A stretch of DNA of 64,000 nt from Nigrospora sphaerica (GCA_018287875.1 JAGVVL010000015.1:558001-622000); one strand, 5' to 3'; counted from the stretch's first letter, positions 45,728 through 57,790 are shown. Notes: a model not told the origin generated them from the letters alone. Numbers and translations: made by a program.

Positions 45728-48700
45728 ATGGGCGCCGCGCCGGAGAGTTCGTGGTTCAAGAAGACCCAGAGCTTCAAAACGGACTATGCCCCCGCCACCA
45801 TTACTCAATATGAGTCCACCAGGAGTTTCATGCGTGTCGTCGTCGTCGATCAGAAGGGTCCCAAAGTGAATGGCTACTTCACTCTCGCTACCGAGATTCT
45901 CGACGACTCTGGTGCGCCTCACACCCTTGAGCACTTGGTATTTATGGGATCCAAGAACTACAAGTACAAGGGCCTCCTCGATAAACTGGCGTCAAGGGCT
46001 TACGGCTCTACCAATGCCTGGACCGCCACCGATCACACAGCCTACACCCTCGAAACAGCCGGCTGGGAGGGCTTTGCACAGACGCTCCCCGTCTACCTCG
46101 AGCATCTTATCAAGCCCACGCTCACGGACGAGGCCTGCCTCACCGAGGTTCACCATATCGATGGCGAGGGCAACGATGCCGGTGTGGTCTACTCTGAAAT
46201 GCAAGGGGTCCAGTTTACCTCGACTGAACTTATGGATTTGAAGGCCCGGCGCCTCCTGTACCCGCCCAATGTTGGCTTCCGCTACGAGACGGGAGGCATG
46301 ATGGACGCCCTGCGTGTGCTGACGGCCGACCGGATCCGAGAGTTCCACAAGGATATGTACAAGCCCAGAAACATGTGCTTGATCATCATTGGAGAGGTGG
46401 ACCATGCGAACCTGCTGCAGATACTTGACGAGTTCGAGGAGACGGTCAAGGATGACTTCCCCCCGCCATCGCAACCGTTCAAGCGCCCCTGGGTCGACTC
46501 GGAACAGACCCCGCCCCTGGCCAAGACGGTTATCGAGACCATCGAGTTTCCCGAAGAGGACGAATCCACCGGCGACCTGACCATCGCCTACCTGGGCCCC
46601 AACTGCGTTGACGGAACCGCGACTGCGGCCGTCGAGGTTCTTTTGACCTACCTTGCCGGCTCGTCAGTGTCGGTCCTCGAGAACGTCATAGTTGAAAAGG
46701 AAGAGCTCGCCAGCTCGGTGGCTTTCTGGTGGGACCCCCGACCGGATAGTGTCATCTGGTTCCAGCCTACCGGTGTAGCGACGGAGAAGCTCGAGTTCGT
46801 CGAGAAGCGCTTGATCGACCTGCTCCGAGAAGTTTCCGAGGCCCCCCTTGACATGGCCTACATGAAAGAGTGCATTCAGCGCGAAAGGCGGCAGATCAAG
46901 GCCATGGCCGAGAGCTCAGAGACTTTCTACTCGCAGAACATCATTACCGATTACCTGTTTGGGCGCCGGGACGGATCCACCCTCCAGGAGCTGGAGACGC
47001 TGGAGGAGTACGACGTCCTGGACACGTGGTCGGACGAGGAATGGAGAGCGTTCCTCAAGAAGTGGATTGTCGATGCGCACCACGTTTCTGTCCTCGGCAA
47101 GCCGTCGCAGAAGATGGCGGACCAGCTCAAAGCCGAGGAAGTGGCACGGATTGAGAAGCGCAAGCAGGAGCTGGGCCCCGAAGGCCTTGCCCAGCGCAAG
47201 AAGCTCCTCGAAGATGCCAAGAAGAAGAACGAAATAGAGATCCCGGCATCCGTCTTGCAGCGCTGGCAGGTGCCTCCTACATCGTCGATTCATTTCATCG
47301 ATTCTAAGACGGCTCGGTCTGGCCTGGCCCGCAAATTGGGCAGCCCAGAAAATGCGGCGCAGAAGGTCATCGACGGCGCCGCGGCAGGAGACAAGCCTCT
47401 GTTCCTCCAGTTCGAGAGCGTGCCGACCAACTTTGTCCACATCAACATTCACGTTGGAACTGTCAAGGTACCGACCAAGCTGAAGCCGCTTATCCCCCTG
47501 CTGAACGACTACTTCTTCAACGCCCCCATCAAGCGCGATGGCAAACGGGTCGAGTTCGAGAAGGTCGTTATGGAGCTGGAGCGCGACACGGTCAACTACA
47601 GCTTCGAGTCTGGCAACCGTTTTGGCGACACGGAGAGTATTCTTGTCAAGATGCAGGTCGAGCCGGATAAGTACGCCAAGGCAGTGGAATGGATGCGGAC
47701 CATGATGTTTGACAGCATTTTCGATATCACGCGACTCAAAGCTACCGTCTCGAAGCAGCTTGCCGATATCCCCGAGTCGAAGCGCGACGGTCGCGCCATG
47801 GCCAGCGAAATCGAAATGGCCATCCACAACGAGTCCTCGGCCTACCTGGTGTCCAAGAGGGCGCTCGTCAAGGCCGTCTACCTCCGGCGGCTGAAGCGAC
47901 GCCTCCAGGATGAGCCTGACATGGTGGTATCTTGGTTTGAAGAGCTGCGCCGCTCTCTCTTCCAGTTTGCCAATGTCCGCGCCCTTGTGACGGCCGACAT
48001 TGAGCAGGGCAAGATCTCGGAGCCTGTCAAGACCTGGGACCGGCTTGCCGAAGCGCTCGACCAGACAGGGGGGTGCGACAGCAACACGCCGGTTGTCAAG
48101 CCCTTCAGCTTGTTGAACGCCGAAGGGCGCAAGCCGGGATCGGTAGGCGCCGTAATCGTGCCCATAACGTCAATCGACTCGTCCTTCTCCATCAGCACCA
48201 GCAAGGGTCTAACCTCGTTCAACGACCCCGACGTACCTGCACTACTGGTGGCCGCGCAGTACCTTGAGACGGTGGAAGGGCCCCTGTGGAATGCCGTGCG
48301 GGGAAACGGCCTGGCCTACGGCGCCTACTTTGGTAAGGAGGTGGACGGCGGATACGTCCACTTCAAGACGTACAGGTCGCCCATGGCGGCGAAGGCGATT
48401 ATGGCCGCGCGGGACACGATCAAGGCCCTGGCCGACGGCACGACGCCGCTGGAGAAGCCCATGGTGGAAGGAGCCATCAGCCAGATCGTCATGACCATGG
48501 CGGACGAGCAATCTACCATGGCGATGGCGGCGGTCCAGAACTTTGTCAGCAGCGTCATCCGCGGGCTGGAACCCGACTTCAACCAGAAGCTGCTGGCCAA
48601 GATCCGGGGCGTGACGGAGGACCAGATCCGCAAAGCCATTACCGACTGGCTTTTGCCCGCATTCTATCCCGAGTCGAGTAACGTCGTGGTGACGTGCGCG

Positions 48701-48948
48701 CCCATCATGGTCGAGGCAAGTACCCAGGTGGCACCGGATTGACGAAGCCTGCTAACCCGAAGCAACAGAACATCGAAAAGGAGCTCGCGGCGATGGGATA
48801 CAAGACGCAGGTCAAGCAGCTGTCCGAGTATCACGACGCCTGCGGACTCGAGGCAAAGGAGGGCGAGGAGGAGCAGGAGGCAGAGGAAGAAGATGACGAA
48901 GAGGATGAGTCTGGGTCCGAGACCGGCTCCGAGTCCGAGGAAGAGTAG
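45728..48948 (+). CDS. M16-family (insulinase/pitrilysin-like) zinc metallopeptidase, cytosolic type
   Basis: Exon 1 is 45728-48715 and exon 2 is 48769-48948; the product is 1055 residues. The inverted zinc site is His65-Thr-Leu-Glu68-His69, and VVYSEMQ at about 153-159 provides the third Glu region. The whole four-domain M16 core follows: an N-terminal half with GSTNAWTATDHTAYTLETAG, then a Lys/Glu-rich hinge, then a second half that lacks a zinc site. There is no signal or mitochondrial presequence, as in the cytosolic group related to yeast Ypr/Sdd3-type proteins. A very acidic tail (runs of Glu, Asp and Ser) ends the protein. The intron uses a GCAAGT donor (GC-AG) with branch GCTAAC and acceptor CAACAG. 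An alternative GTGGCA donor 21 bp later is also in phase but gives a poorer match. It probably degrades short peptides. Confidence 0.9.
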
Positions 48949-49802
48949 AGCAACGTGCGGCGGTCATGGTCGCTTTATTACAGATGATAATTAGATACGG
49001 CACCACATGATCAGGGTTCGCTCATGTTTTTGGTTACCGTGTAGTAAACGACACGACGTTTACGTGTCTACATGTATGGAATGATGGCTCGCAGGTGTGG
49101 GTTGAAAGGCACGACCTCTGGAAGGCAGTGGCGGACTTGGAGCTGCTACACTGTCCCACCAAGCTCATGTGATGCTGTCTGGGTACGTCGATGCCGGCTC
49201 AGCTCGATTGATTTGCCCTGCATCTATTCTTGCTTCTGCCACGCGCTGAACATGATGCTCGGAACCGTCACACGCGAGCGGAGAAAAGGGCCCCCCAGCT
49301 ACCAGGGCCAAGTGCGAGCCCACGCGCATGATGACACTACAGGTAAACCGGCATTGAGGTCGAGTTGTGCCGGACACGAAAGGCGGTGGCTGTGAGACCA
49401 GAGCCACGCAGCACGGACGGGGGGCCTCGATAGGGACGCCAACACTTTCCAGGGAGGGTTTGGTTAGGCAGTAGCGCTCCCCGCAGTGGCATATGGCCAA
49501 CCCAAATCTTCTGTGCCTGTATCCCCCTCCATTCCAAGCTCGTACTAACAACTCCAGCAAGCTAGGCGTCATCGACAGCGACAATTCGTGTCGTGCGCGG
49601 CAAGCAGCCGTCCCTGCATTCCATCCATACCTCTTCTGAAGAGGTCCACACTGCACCTGCACTGGCACACACGGCGACACGGCGACACGGGGACACGGCG
49701 ACACGGCGACACGGCGACACTGCATTCCCGTTACATAATGCCATAGTGGCACGCTGGTGCTGGTTCGCGAGGTAGTGAGGACTACCGACCCGCTGTCATC
49801 CG
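48949..49802. other. intergenic region with tandem octamer repeat
   Basis: The M16 3' untranslated region, then the promoter of the PGAP4-like gene. No supported gene. A tandem octamer array lies at 49669-49720. Confidence 0.5.
49669..49720 (+). repeat. tandem 8-bp repeat, unit ACACGGCG, about 6.5 copies
   Basis: The octamer ACACGGCG is repeated head to tail from 49669 to 49720 with one changed base (a GGGG unit). It ends 82 bp before the start of the PGAP4-like gene, so it is in that promoter or leader. Confidence 0.85.
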
Positions 49803-51269
49803 ATGCGGTGCCCCCCGGGGCATTTTGGCCTCTCGGCTCTGTCGACTGGGCGTGTGCTGGGTCAGCCGGGCGTTCGCGCGCTGCTGCTTCTCGGCGCCCT
49901 CGTAGCCGTCTACTGGCTGTACGGCACCCTGTTCTTTTACCGCGACCCTCTCTCCATCTTCTTTTCGCCCGAGCACGGCTACGACCGCTTCTACTCGTCC
50001 CAACGCGAGGCCGAGGCCCTCTTCTTCCTCGACCATGTCGCCAACGCCACCGAGCCGGCCGCGGGCAAGGCCGCCGACGACGCGCCCCTGTGCGTGACGG
50101 TGCTGACGGTGGGCCGGCACGGCGTCGCCGACGACAGCGCGCCGCGTGAGTACGTCGACGCGGCCGTCGGCTCGCTGCTGGCCAACCTGACGCACGCCGA
50201 GCGCGCCTCCATCCACCTCAAGCTCTTCTTCGCCGACGTGCCTGACGCCGCCGCCGCGCACAAGAGCCTGGCGCCGCTGCGCGCCCTCGACGTCGCCGAC
50301 GACGTCTTCACGTACGCCGACACGCTCCCGGCCGGCGGCGGCGCCGACGGCGCGCCGACGCGGGCGGACCGGCTCCGCGAGCTGACGGCGCTGGCCGACC
50401 CCGCCTTGCCCCTCCCGCGCGCGGTCGAGCGCAAGAGCCTGCACGACTACGCCTACGCCCTCGACCGCTGCCGCACGACGACCCGGGCTCCCTACATCGC
50501 CATCTTCGAGGACGACGTGCTGCTTGCCGACGGCTGGGTCGCGCGCACGCTGCACCACCTGCGCGCCGTCGATCGCATGATGGCCGCGCCCTCGCGCCGG
50601 CCGCCCGAGGGGGGCCGCATCGCCCCCGGCCGGCCCGGCGACTGGCTCTACCTGCGCCTGTTCAACCAGGACCGGAGCTCGGGCTGGGCCGGCGGCACCG
50701 GCTTCCGTAGCAACAACGTCCACCTCATCTCCCTCGCCGTCGGCGTGCCCCTGCTGTGCCTACTGCTGCTGGCGCGCCGGCTCTCGCTGCCGCGGGCCCT
50801 GGCCCGACACCTGGACGGCTGGGTCCTCCTGGTCGTCTGCGGGCTCGCCGTGCCCGTCTTCGTCTGGCTCTTCTTCGCCTCGGGCAAGGCCTCGCTGGTG
50901 GGCTCCCCGCCTGGAGTGCGCGAGGAGTGGTTCGGCTGCTGCAACCAAGCCCTAGTCTACAACCGGCCCCACGTCGACGGGCTGGCGCGGCTGCTCGAGG
51001 CCAGGTCGCAGCAGCCGACAGGCGGCCGCGCCGACATGCTCAACAAGGACTTCGCCTGGAATCACGGCCTCGCGCGCATCAGCGCCTACCCCATGGTCGC
51101 CCAGCATGTGGGCATCGTGAGCGCGACGCACACCCGCGTCGACGAGGCCAAGCAGATATGGAACATGGCCTTTGAGGGTTTCCGGCCGGCGCAGCTGGCG
51201 GCCCAGCACGTGAGGGATGTCGCTGAGTTGTTTGGACCCGACGCGGCCAAGGAATTGACCGGCACATGA
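49803..51269 (+). CDS. PGAP4-like integral membrane glycosyltransferase (GPI side-chain type)
   Basis: One exon of 488 residues. One membrane helix lies near residues 25-45. A split GT-A-type domain follows, with CVTVLTVGRHG, and IAIFEDDVLL with the EDD metal-binding motif at Glu236-Asp238. Two further membrane helices at about 306-325 and 338-359 interrupt the domain, and the catalytic fold resumes with WFGCCNQALVY and DMLNKDFAWNHG. This layout of an N-terminal helix plus an inserted pair of helices is characteristic of PGAP4/TMEM246, the Golgi enzyme that adds GalNAc to GPI anchors in animals. In fungi the sugar and exact role are not established. A function in modifying GPI-anchored wall proteins is inferred. 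The early in-frame ATG at 49803 is used, giving a short basic cytoplasmic end. Confidence 0.78.
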   Translation: MRCPPGHFGLSALSTGRVLGQPGVRALLLLGALVAVYWLYGTLFFYRDPLSIFFSPEHGYDRFYSSQREAEALFFLDHVANATEPAAGKAADDAPLCVTVLTVGRHGVADDSAPREYVDAAVGSLLANLTHAERASIHLKLFFADVPDAAAAHKSLAPLRALDVADDVFTYADTLPAGGGADGAPTRADRLRELTALADPALPLPRAVERKSLHDYAYALDRCRTTTRAPYIAIFEDDVLLADGWVARTLHHLRAVDRMMAAPSRRPPEGGRIAPGRPGDWLYLRLFNQDRSSGWAGGTGFRSNNVHLISLAVGVPLLCLLLLARRLSLPRALARHLDGWVLLVVCGLAVPVFVWLFFASGKASLVGSPPGVREEWFGCCNQALVYNRPHVDGLARLLEARSQQPTGGRADMLNKDFAWNHGLARISAYPMVAQHVGIVSATHTRVDEAKQIWNMAFEGFRPAQLAAQHVRDVAELFGPDAAKELTGT

Positions 51270-52214
51270 CGGAACCCAAAACCCAGGATGGCGCCAGTGC
51301 CGACGCCTGGGTGAACGCTTCGGGAAAGCGGATGCCTGGGTTTGCACCGGCAGCCACTGTTGTCCTGCTTATTGACGAGGCACGTCCCGTTTCCCAAGCT
51401 TGATCCCAGGCCCCGACTGCCTCGGACGACAAAGTATGGTGGCTGCTCGAGCCCATCAGGGGGCGGGGGGTTAAGGGGGGCTGGCACAGCATGCTTCCGG
51501 ATTCCTAGGGCTTAACTCTTGACGACTGGCATTCCCCGCCTCTGCAGGAGGAAGGAAGATGGACGTATTTGTCAGAGAGGCGCTCGTATGCGTACTATCA
51601 GACGCCAAGAGACCGGGCCGTTCTAGGCAATCTAACATGGCACTGAAGTCAGCATCAGATAGGCGTCGTCTGGGTTTGTCCCGTCCTCCCCACCGCAGCG
51701 CCATGTTTCCAGTCCCAGCCGATGCCGCCCAAGCTGATTGGCGCCTCCCCACCCTCTCTTATGGCCGTCCCATATGGTGTTAGGATAGACGCAACTCAGA
51801 GCGGGCTTGAGATGCGACAGCAACGTCAGTCGGCCGAGGTGCAGATGTCGTGTAAAGAGTCATGGGGCGCCACTGTCCCTCGAGGCGATGCGTCCTTGGT
51901 TGTCGTCAAGCGGCGACAGGGTCATTACTCCCAACCTGACGGTTCTTGACAGTCAAATACGAGGCGTCTCGTATTTGGGCGAGCGGTTGGCTGGCTGTGT
52001 TTGGTGGTTGTGCCTGTGTGCTCTCCCGGGAGGGGCAAGATTAGCAAAGGACGAGAAAATCTACCAAAGGTTGCCGCAACTCCCTCCCTCTTCTTCCTCC
52101 ACCACCGACGTGTATTACACTGCGGCACGTTGGGCGGATGGCACTTCATGCTTATCTCGTGGCTCGGCGCTCTACACTTTGCTCAGCAGCGGCACGCACC
52201 GTCCCACAGGCGCC
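51270..52214. other. intergenic region
   Basis: No supported gene. The frame of the next gene is open upstream from 51807, but that part does not look like protein, so the start at 52215 is preferred. Confidence 0.4.
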
Positions 52215-53801
52215 ATGACGCCTTCACCCCCTACGACCCTCCTGACCGTCACCACCACCAGCAGTAGCAGTAGCATTAGTTTTTCGAGCAGCAGTAGCAC
52301 GAGAACCAGCAACACATCCTCTTCCTCCTCCTCATCGTGGTCATCTTCCTCAGCCACACCACCGCCCCTGAATCCGCTCGCGCATGCACGCTTCGGCCTC
52401 GACGACCTAACCGGCGGCCTCGGCGGTCTCCTCTTTGGGGGTCTGGCTTCGGACACCACTTCACTATTACCGCCCGCAGCAGGGCCAACGGCCGCCACAT
52501 CCAAGACCGCGACGCCGTCTAGCGACGCCGCTGCTGTTCCTTCGACGGGAAACGCTACGCGGGGCGCCAGCAGTACGAAAGCTGCCGCCGCCTCGACGGC
52601 CGTCGTTTCCCTAAGTACCGCCACCACTACCTCCACCACCATCACCACCACCCCTTCTGCTAGTCCGTTATCATCGCCGTCGCCGCCACTGTCGACAACG
52701 GGCCACGAGGCCCTGGTGGCATACGCCAGCAGTGCCCCCAGAACCGGCACGGGCACAGGCACGGATAACAGCACCAACGAAAGCGGGGGCCTACGGCCCG
52801 GTGATCTCGCCGGTATCACCATTGCCGCGCACGTCGTGCTGACTGTCTTCGTTGGCCTCGGCCTGTGCCACTACCGGCGCAAGTACCGGCAACTGCGGGA
52901 CAAGGAGCGACAACGGCAGCGCCTGGCCGCCGCCACGAGTAGGACGGGCTACGGCGAGGAGGAAAACGACGACGACAAGGACATGAAGGCGTTCCGCAAG
53001 ACGGCGTCCTCATCCACCATTCTGGAGATGAGGCGGCTGCGCGCCGGCGCCGGCGGAGGCCGCGCGGCAAGCAAAAGCAGCCTTTCGGCCCTGGAGCTGC
53101 TGGAACCGGGACACTCGCCGACCCTGATGAGCGGCGGCCGCCGCGGCTACCGGGACGTCGGCGACGACGGCAGCGGGCGACCGGACCACGGGGTTACCGC
53201 GGCGCCGTCGACCCCATCCTCCGCCGTCGCCCCCGACGAGAGCCCCATCATCCGGCCGCCCAGTCCTCTACGGCTCAGGGGCAGCGACCTGCGGCGGAAG
53301 AAGGCCAACCTGAACAAGAAGCACCCGCGCCACGACGGCCACGCCGCCGGCGTCACGACCACGACCGACATCCCCAGGAATCATGACCTGTTCCAAGGAG
53401 ACGACGACGACGACGACGACGGCAGCTACTACGACGATACCTCCAGCAGCTGCTACCACTACGCCGACGTGGCCGACGACCGACCGGCGAGCTTCGGGCC
53501 CGTCGGCGGCGGCGCGCGCACGCCGCTGCTGCACCTGCCGAACCTCAGCTTCCACACGCTCGACCTCCTGGGCGACCGGCCCGCCGTCAAGGCCGTCAAG
53601 CGCTACAGCGTGGCGTCGCCGATCCGCACGCCCGTGCCCGACGACGACGGCCAAGACGGCGGCGGCGTCTGGGCGGCGTCCCCGGCGGCCGGCGCCGAAG
53701 CCCGCGGTTTCCCCTGGTGGCGTCGGTGGCGGGCTCCGTCGTGGGGCGGAAAAGCGACGAGGAAGAGGAGAACGAAGACGGGTATGGCCATCGTGGCTTA
53801 G
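52215..53801 (+). CDS. Ser/Thr-rich single-pass membrane protein, function unknown
   Basis: One exon of 528 residues, starting at the ATG at 52215. The first ~195 residues are dominated by Ser, Thr, Ala and Pro, as in heavily O-glycosylated cell-surface proteins. A single membrane helix (LAGITIAAHVVLTVFVGLGL) lies at about 200-220, followed directly by basic residues HYRRKYRQLRDKERQRQR. The tail is about 300 residues, hydrophilic, with a Asp-rich run (GDDDDDDDGSYY) and many possible phosphorylation sites. This architecture resembles surface sensors of the Mid2/Wth type, but there is no Cys-rich WSC domain and no clear signal peptide. No family is recognised. The GC-rich, low-complexity coding sequence makes the model only moderately certain, although the frame is open for 1.6 kb. 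Confidence 0.6.
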   Translation: MTPSPPTTLLTVTTTSSSSSISFSSSSSTRTSNTSSSSSSSWSSSSATPPPLNPLAHARFGLDDLTGGLGGLLFGGLASDTTSLLPPAAGPTAATSKTATPSSDAAAVPSTGNATRGASSTKAAAASTAVVSLSTATTTSTTITTTPSASPLSSPSPPLSTTGHEALVAYASSAPRTGTGTGTDNSTNESGGLRPGDLAGITIAAHVVLTVFVGLGLCHYRRKYRQLRDKERQRQRLAAATSRTGYGEEENDDDKDMKAFRKTASSSTILEMRRLRAGAGGGRAASKSSLSALELLEPGHSPTLMSGGRRGYRDVGDDGSGRPDHGVTAAPSTPSSAVAPDESPIIRPPSPLRLRGSDLRRKKANLNKKHPRHDGHAAGVTTTTDIPRNHDLFQGDDDDDDDGSYYDDTSSSCYHYADVADDRPASFGPVGGGARTPLLHLPNLSFHTLDLLGDRPAVKAVKRYSVASPIRTPVPDDDGQDGGGVWAASPAAGAEARGFPWWRRWRAPSWGGKATRKRRTKTGMAIVA

Positions 53802-54878
53802 GAGGAGGAGCACCCGGCGATAATGAAGACGGGGCGCAAAAAGGGGCCCCGGATTGCGAAAAGGGACAGCCGCCGAGTGGGCCCAGGCCCGTAAAACCGG
53901 CCCTGGAAAGACCCAGGAGCCCGCCGAAAATATTGCTGTACCCCAAGCCGTACAAGGGGTGGTGATGGGCGCATGGGACCGGCGAGGAGAGGGGAGGTTG
54001 GTTGGTGATGGGTATGACATGGTCACGGCGGGGGTTATGTAAGGTAGCTACATAATGTAATCGGGATACTACTAAATCACCATCTGGATCTTTTGCTGCG
54101 TCTGCTAGGGCGGATAGAGGGGCAGGAGGACGGGTGCGATGCTCGTTACTTGCTACTCTGGTACAGCGTCTACTCAATTACGTAGGTAGCCGAGTATGTG
54201 TTCTCCGATCGGACGGTCGGTGGACAGACACCGGCGTACATGAACACGAACGCTCTCCCTCCCCTTCTCTCTCTACGCCTCAGCTTCTACATGCGTACCG
54301 CCCATATTGAGCCTCCCAACCCGCGTCACCATAAGTTCCGGAAGGGCGACTCGCCTCTGCCCAGCGAAATTGACGAACTCTCCCCGTCCCGGCGGGAAGG
54401 GGGGGGGAGCGGCACAGATCTCGCCGTTTTCCCTGAGTCGGGCGCCGGTCTTTATCCACGTCACCGTGCAGCGCCTATTTCTCGTAGCTCCCCAACCAAA
54501 GGCGGCCGTAGAGAGGGATGGCTCGTGCTGTCCTCCCCCGGTGACGTGATGCGCGACGGAGACTTCCGTCGAGTTGCGCGGCCCGGACCACTAACGGCGC
54601 GAAGGGGGAACATGGCGAGCAACGGTGGTTTTTGCGCGGGTCGCCGGGGAGGAGGAGGGGCGGGCCTCTTTGCAAATTTTGGCCTCGGCTACGCAGGTTG
54701 GGGCACATAAAGAGTCTATGAGAGCAGGATCGCCGTGGGGAATCCGCGTCTCCCCCATCTAGGGGTCTGGAGGGGGGATCGCAGAGCCGTGGCGGTGACG
54801 CATGGGCGCACCCGGTCGATCCGTGCTGCTTTCTCTGTCGGCCTGGGGGGGTCGGGTCGATCGGACACGCTGTATCCC

Positions 54879-54938
54879 GGTTGGCATGGGCCCGATGGAC
54901 GGCAGGTTGGCATGAGTCCGGTGAACGGCAGGTTGGCA
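54879..54938 (+). repeat. 26-bp direct repeat, 2.3 copies
   Basis: Units at 54879-54904 and 54905-54930 begin GGTTGGCATG and end ACGGCA with four differing bases; the first 8 bases of a third unit follow to 54938. It is intergenic. Confidence 0.7.
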
Positions 54939-57725
54939 AAACGTTTCATACTGTAAAACGATGCAACGGGCCATAAGAGCGGTTGGTCGGTCGGCCGGCG
55001 GCGCGCGCGGGAGGGGTCTTTGGCGGGCGTCCGCGGCCATGATAGGAAGTCGTGAGTTACGGCTCGGGGACTGCTGGGGACGCTCTCGTGGGCAAGGCCC
55101 ATCAGAGAGGGCTCTTCTGAATCTACGGTGGACAGGACTTGGGCGGTACCATCGAGAGAGCACCCCTGACGGGTTGTCAGCCCGGTCCTGATACGCCAGG
55201 ATTCTACATGTCCTCCACGGCGGAGGCGGCCCAGCCCCTTGGCTCGAGGCGGCGAGACGCCGGTCAGACGGGGCCTGGCTTATCGGGACACTGGAATAAG
55301 GGGCGGGCGGCGGCAGTGTTTCGACCCTATCGAGGTTTCGTGTCCGTTAAGCGCGGGACCCGATGGAATGGGCGAGGGAGATGGTTCGTGAATACACAGG
55401 GTCTCTGGGCCGTGAACAAGGGGATAGGCAGATATGGGGTGAAGATCCACGGGGGCGAGTCAAGGGCGAGAGGCACCCGTGAGGACTGAAGCGCTGGGAT
55501 AGGGACCTGGGTCGCTGCTCCAGCAGGAGCCATGGCTATGGGCAGCCGTCCCTCCGACATCCACTGCAAACGATCAAGCTCAAGCTGATGAGGGTGATGA
55601 AAGGTGCTACATATATGACGGAGGAAAATGGGCCTGGGCTGGTAGGAAGAACGGAAAGAGCGAGGAATGCAGTGTTGCCGTCGAACAGTGGTTGTTTTAT
55701 AGGGCTCCCTTGGCATCTGGCACGAGCGCCGGCAGTGCAAGGCTGGGCTTCCCTGAACCTCAATGGGTTTATCGGAATACAATGATAAGAGAGGGGTCCA
55801 TACACCAAGTCATTTGGCTAACTAATTGTTAATCCCAGGACTTGCTAGTTCGGTCCTTGACCGGTCGGAGACTCGATCGGAAACTGTTGCGAACACTAGT
55901 TGGGGAGGCTCTGGTCTCATGAGACTGAGTGGTTCCTGACTGGAGCGAAAGTGACTACAAAGGGGATATGTATGGACGCGTGCAAGGGAGGGCGAAGCTG
56001 GGGCTACCTGCCTGTTACAGGAGGCCGTAAGGGGAAACTGTGACTTTCCCAGCTGCAACACCCCAAGGGAAATCACCGTGGATCAACGGATGCGGGATAG
56101 GCCGTTCAAACTGATCACCTCGACCGACGCAGTGAAGATCCGGGGGTTTCGCCCAGGTCGGCGGAGCAAGGGGAGGCTGTCGGGGCAGACGAACCTGTTT
56201 ATCATGACGCCTTTTTCGTTGCAGAGAGTTCAATAGAAGCCGTTGATTTTAAGAAAGACGGTGGGTTCCTGGGCAGCGGTCAGCCACGCGATGATCACGG
56301 CTGAATTTGGTCCCATTGGAATGCCGGCTCATCCATCGATCTTGCACGGCGAAGGAGATGGGACTGTGCCTACGCCTTCGTCGACGATGCCACAGTTCTG
56401 ACAGCGACAATGCGACTCAGTTCCGCCGACGGGAGAGAACAGAAAGAGTCCCAAGTGGCAAATACCTAACATCATTTCTTGTTGTACGACTCGGTGCCGT
56501 GTCGCGTGTGCCGGCTTGACGGTGGAAAGAGGCTGGAGGCCGTCGATTTCGGGCGGAAAGCGCCGTCTCATGTTACACCCTTCACAGCCTAGGACCTCCC
56601 TTGATACTGGAAATCGGGAGCATCCCCCCGGTCCGCATCCAATGTTCCGGCCCCTTCCTTTGAAAAGAGATAAGATAAGCACACCGTCGGTCGGTGCCAT
56701 TATGAGATCTGCAGCCGGCTTTTCGAGTCGGGATATTGTACGCCTTGGGTATCGCTGCAGCTGCAGCAAACAGGCAAGGGGAACATGGACCTCACCCAGG
56801 GTCACCATACCAGATCTGCGCGTAAGAGATCAGGGTACTTTGCTTTGAAATGTCTTCTCGCACCATACTGACTAAACGTTTCTAACAGCACCTGGCAAAT
56901 AGCCCGGTCCGTTGAACCCCCAGCGCTTGTTTTCGTCTCCAGAACCGGAGGGAAGCTTGGATGGCAATTAATCACCTGAAGTCTAGCCTCGCTTCTGGAA
57001 GCAGGCTGTCACGATCTTCTTGGCTCTCCGAATTGACTCATAATGGTGATTGCCCAGATTGAACGGAAAACGGTTCGACCTCTATTGCCCCGAAATGGCG
57101 CGGAACACAGATAACCCGTCTTGCAACGACAGTGTCAAGAAAGACCGGCCGGCAATGGCTTAGAACCATCTCCTCGCTCACCGAAAGCCCACGTGGCTAG
57201 TAAAGCTCAGCGTGTCTTGCAGCGGACTATACTCCTTGCCAGCTCAAAGTTAACACAGGGCTCCCCAGCGACATGTCATAGCTGCGACCGAGACGAGACG
57301 GTAAAGGCAGCCGCCGGCGGTTTCGAGCCCTCTTTCACCCCAGCAACCGTCTGTGGTGGGCAGCGCCTCACTTGCCATGACAAGCCCTAGGTAATGAGGC
57401 TCATGTTCCGGTCGATGTATGCACGTGCCGCTGGGTTGGGACAAGAGGGTCTCTCGCCGTCACGCATAGGGCTCGCGCGGGATCACTTACAACTTCTGTT
57501 ACCTGCTTACAGGCCCGTGCTCTGAACTCGAGGTGTGTATTCTAGCAATAGGGCCGAGGGAGCCGCATCTAGACCCTCTAAATCCTGAACACGCCATCCT
57601 GAGCAGCGCAGTCGTGATGCCGTGGGTTTGCGTCCCGGGGTCCCACCCAAGTTGCTGCCGCCAACTCGCTCGCCGTCCCCCAGCTCTGGGTCTCTTCTCT
57701 CTTTCCCTCTTTCTCTCTCATCCCA

Positions 57726-57790
57726 AACACACATACACACACACACACACACACATACATACATGCATACATACCAACATACAAACACAC
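57726..57790. repeat. CA/CATA microsatellite
   Basis: A CACACA run from about 57736 to 57754 is followed by ACAT-type units to about 57790. It lies about 660 bp before the AflR-like gene. Confidence 0.75.

Noticed and set aside
49782..50723. 313-codon open frame on the minus strand
   Set aside because: Antisense to the PGAP4-like gene, low-complexity Gly/Val/Ala content and no domain.
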